Origin: Candidatus Rifleibacteriota bacterium
GTDB lineage: Bacteria; Riflebacteria; Ozemobacteria; Ozemobacterales; Ozemobacteraceae
Direction: 5' to 3'
NCBI GenBank assembly: GCA_029560455.1
Contig: JAKQKW010000141.1
Location: 1 to 6,326, forward strand
DNA: 6,326 bases
The translations under genes and the position numbers were made by a program. The notes under the pieces were generated by a model. That model saw nothing but the letters and a program-made list of their open reading frames with translations, searched no databases and was not told where the DNA came from. This document shows, piece by piece, positions 4,978-6,326 of this stretch; position 1 is the first letter of the stretch; each line of letters begins with the position of its first letter.

Positions 4978-6326
4978 TCAGATGATTTTGTGGCGTTCGT
5001 GGCCTTCGACGTAGATGGCGCTGAAGGGGCGCGAGGGGCACAGGTTTTCACAGGCACCGCAGCCTATACAGCGGCCTTCGTCAACAAGCGGGATTTTCAG
5101 TGACGCCGGATCATCTGCACTTTGGAGAATCATTGTGATCGCGCCGGTCGGGCAATGTCGGGCACAGTTGTTGCAGCTGACCTTGTCGCGGTTGACGATG
5201 CAGAGGTCTTTTTTCCAGACCGCATGGCCAATCTGAATCGCTGACTTCTCGACAGCAGTAATGCGGTTGATTGCACCGCTCGGACAGACCTCAGAACATC
5301 GCGTGCATTCCGGGCGACAATAACCCCGCTCGTATGACATCTCAGGCTGCATCAAACTCTGCAGCTCGCTCGAAGGCCTTAAAACATTATTTGGGCAGGC
5401 CGAGACACACAGCAGACAGCCTGTGCACTTTTTTCTAAAGCCGGTAATGCCTGACGAACCTGGCGGAACAATATCGGTGCCGCGTTCTGGCTCCTTTTTA
5501 GTTTCTATCAGCGCCAAACCGCCGTCAAATTTTTTAGCGAAAGCCTTTTTCGCCGTAGCAACGGCAAAAAATGACGATATTGTCAGAAACTTTCTTCGTG
5601 ATTCGCCGGATTTTTCACTTGCTGTGCCTTCAGAGCCGGAGGCAGAGTCTTCAGATTGCACAGCTGCATTGGCATTCTGGCTTTTGCCACTGCCGAACCC
5701 AACCAACGACTGCGGGCAGCTTTCGAGACAATTAAAGCATGCAACGCAGCGCGAATAATCAATAGCTCCGGCTTTTGCATCGATACACTCTGCCTTGCAG
5801 TTTCTTTCGCAAAGACCGCAATGGGTGCAATTTTTCTCGTCGATACGGGGTTTGACAGCAGAATACTTTGCAATCAGGCCGAGAAATGTGCCAACCGGGC
5901 AGATTGTATTGCAGTACAGTCTGCCGTTTTTCCAGGCGGTAACGAAAAGTATGGCAAATGTCAGAATTGCAACGGCCAGGGCCGAAACGCTGTAAACATG
6001 GATGTCTACAGAATAGAAGACAAAGTTACCCATTTTTTCAGAAATCCAGGCAAGAAGATTGTTACTCCATCTGTATAACGGGCTGAAAAGGCTGGCAGCC
6101 ATGCGGCCGAAAGCACTGTAAGGTTCAAACAGAGCCACCGCGCCACCAATGCCGCCGATTATCGACAACACAAAAGCAGCCACGACTGTATAGCGCAACC
6201 ATGGAAGAGCCGCATGATAAGAAAAACGCCTCTTCTTTCTTCTGGCCGCAAGCCATGAAACGATATCCTGAAAAATCCCGAGCGGGCAGATGACTGAACA
6301 ATAGACTCTGCCGAAAACAAACGTCA
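4978..6326 (-). CDS. NapH-NapG-type fused membrane polyferredoxin, N-terminus cut
   Basis: The frame stays open to the right edge, giving 448 visible residues ending at the TGA at 4978-4980; a TTG at 6198 is internal, not the start. In visible numbering: GRVYCSVICPLG (5-16), a membrane segment about 43-67, another about 113-132, then GRLYCNTICPVG (135-146). These paired CxxxCP motifs are typical of NapH-like quinol dehydrogenases. Two ferredoxin clusters follow (Cys166/169/172/176 and 193/196/199/203). After a Ser/Glu/Ala-rich linker comes SRRKFL (242-247), a twin-arginine motif with a short hydrophobic stretch and AFA before KK. Four more clusters follow (300/303/306/310; 336/340/343/347; 375/384/387/391; 419/422/425/429), the order and spacing of NapG. 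Expected role: moving electrons from quinol, perhaps across the membrane, to an unseen acceptor. About one membrane segment upstream is probably missing. No nitrate reductase genes are visible. Confidence 0.88.
   Translation of the reverse strand, partial: TFVFGRVYCSVICPLGIFQDIVSWLAARRKKRRFSYHAALPWLRYTVVAAFVLSIIGGIGGAVALFEPYSAFGRMAASLFSPLYRWSNNLLAWISEKMGNFVFYSVDIHVYSVSALAVAILTFAILFVTAWKNGRLYCNTICPVGTFLGLIAKYSAVKPRIDEKNCTHCGLCERNCKAECIDAKAGAIDYSRCVACFNCLESCPQSLVGFGSGKSQNANAAVQSEDSASGSEGTASEKSGESRRKFLTISSFFAVATAKKAFAKKFDGGLALIETKKEPERGTDIVPPGSSGITGFRKKCTGCLLCVSACPNNVLRPSSELQSLMQPEMSYERGYCRPECTRCSEVCPSGAINRITAVEKSAIQIGHAVWKKDLCIVNRDKVSCNNCARHCPTGAITMILQSADDPASLKIPLVDEGRCIGCGACENLCPSRPFSAIYVEGHERHKII

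Noticed and set aside
5656..6078. A 140-codon plus-strand open frame opposite the polyferredoxin
   Set aside because: Antisense to the cysteine-motif-rich polyferredoxin frame; no domain or start signal.
6196..6198. TTG as start codon of the polyferredoxin
   Set aside because: The same frame continues upstream to the window edge and encodes GRVYCSVICPLG, the first CxxxCP motif expected for a NapH-like protein, so the true start lies outside the window.
1..6326. Mobile element, CRISPR array, toxin-antitoxin or tRNA genes
   Set aside because: I looked on both strands for regularly spaced repeats, transposase motifs, paired small genes and tRNA-like folds and found none.

Overview
The window looks like chromosomal DNA of a Gram-negative-type, probably anaerobic or facultative bacterium. 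It has moderate GC, dense single-copy genes, clear AGGAG-type ribosome binding sites, an exported hydrolase with a Sec signal peptide, and a membrane polyferredoxin of the NapH/NapG type. I cannot assign the lineage from sequence alone. I see no rRNA, tRNA, CRISPR, transposase or attachment site.

Layout. (1) Bases 1-520, minus strand: the N-terminal part of a DUF4213/DUF364 (putative heavy-metal chelation) protein, cut by the left edge. (2) Bases 656-1030, plus strand: a small CoA-binding-domain (YccU-like) protein with its own promoter and a near-textbook terminator at 1070-1109. (3) Bases 1402-4753, plus strand: an NADPH-type iron alcohol dehydrogenase/aldehyde reductase of the YqhD/BdhA class, an exported YcjY-like alpha/beta hydrolase 48 bases later, and an AraC-family regulator of the AraC_N (YqhC-like) class. 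(4) Bases 4978-6326, minus strand: a polyferredoxin that joins a NapH-like membrane half to a NapG-like four-cluster half, with a twin-arginine motif at the junction. It is cut by the right edge.

The central block is the most coherent unit. In E. coli, YqhC is the activator of yqhD, and YqhD reduces reactive aldehydes with NADPH. Here a YqhD-like reductase and a YqhC-like regulator flank an exported hydrolase, so the likely theme is inducible handling of reactive carbonyl compounds, or of esters that release them. A 10-base exact direct repeat upstream of the reductase, with one copy just upstream of a candidate -10, is a plausible operator pair for the regulator; this is inference. The polyferredoxin points to quinol-linked electron delivery to an unseen periplasmic or membrane acceptor, and it converges with the regulator gene over a palindrome-rich gap of about 220 bases. 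The most unusual item is the NapH-NapG fusion with an internal Tat motif.
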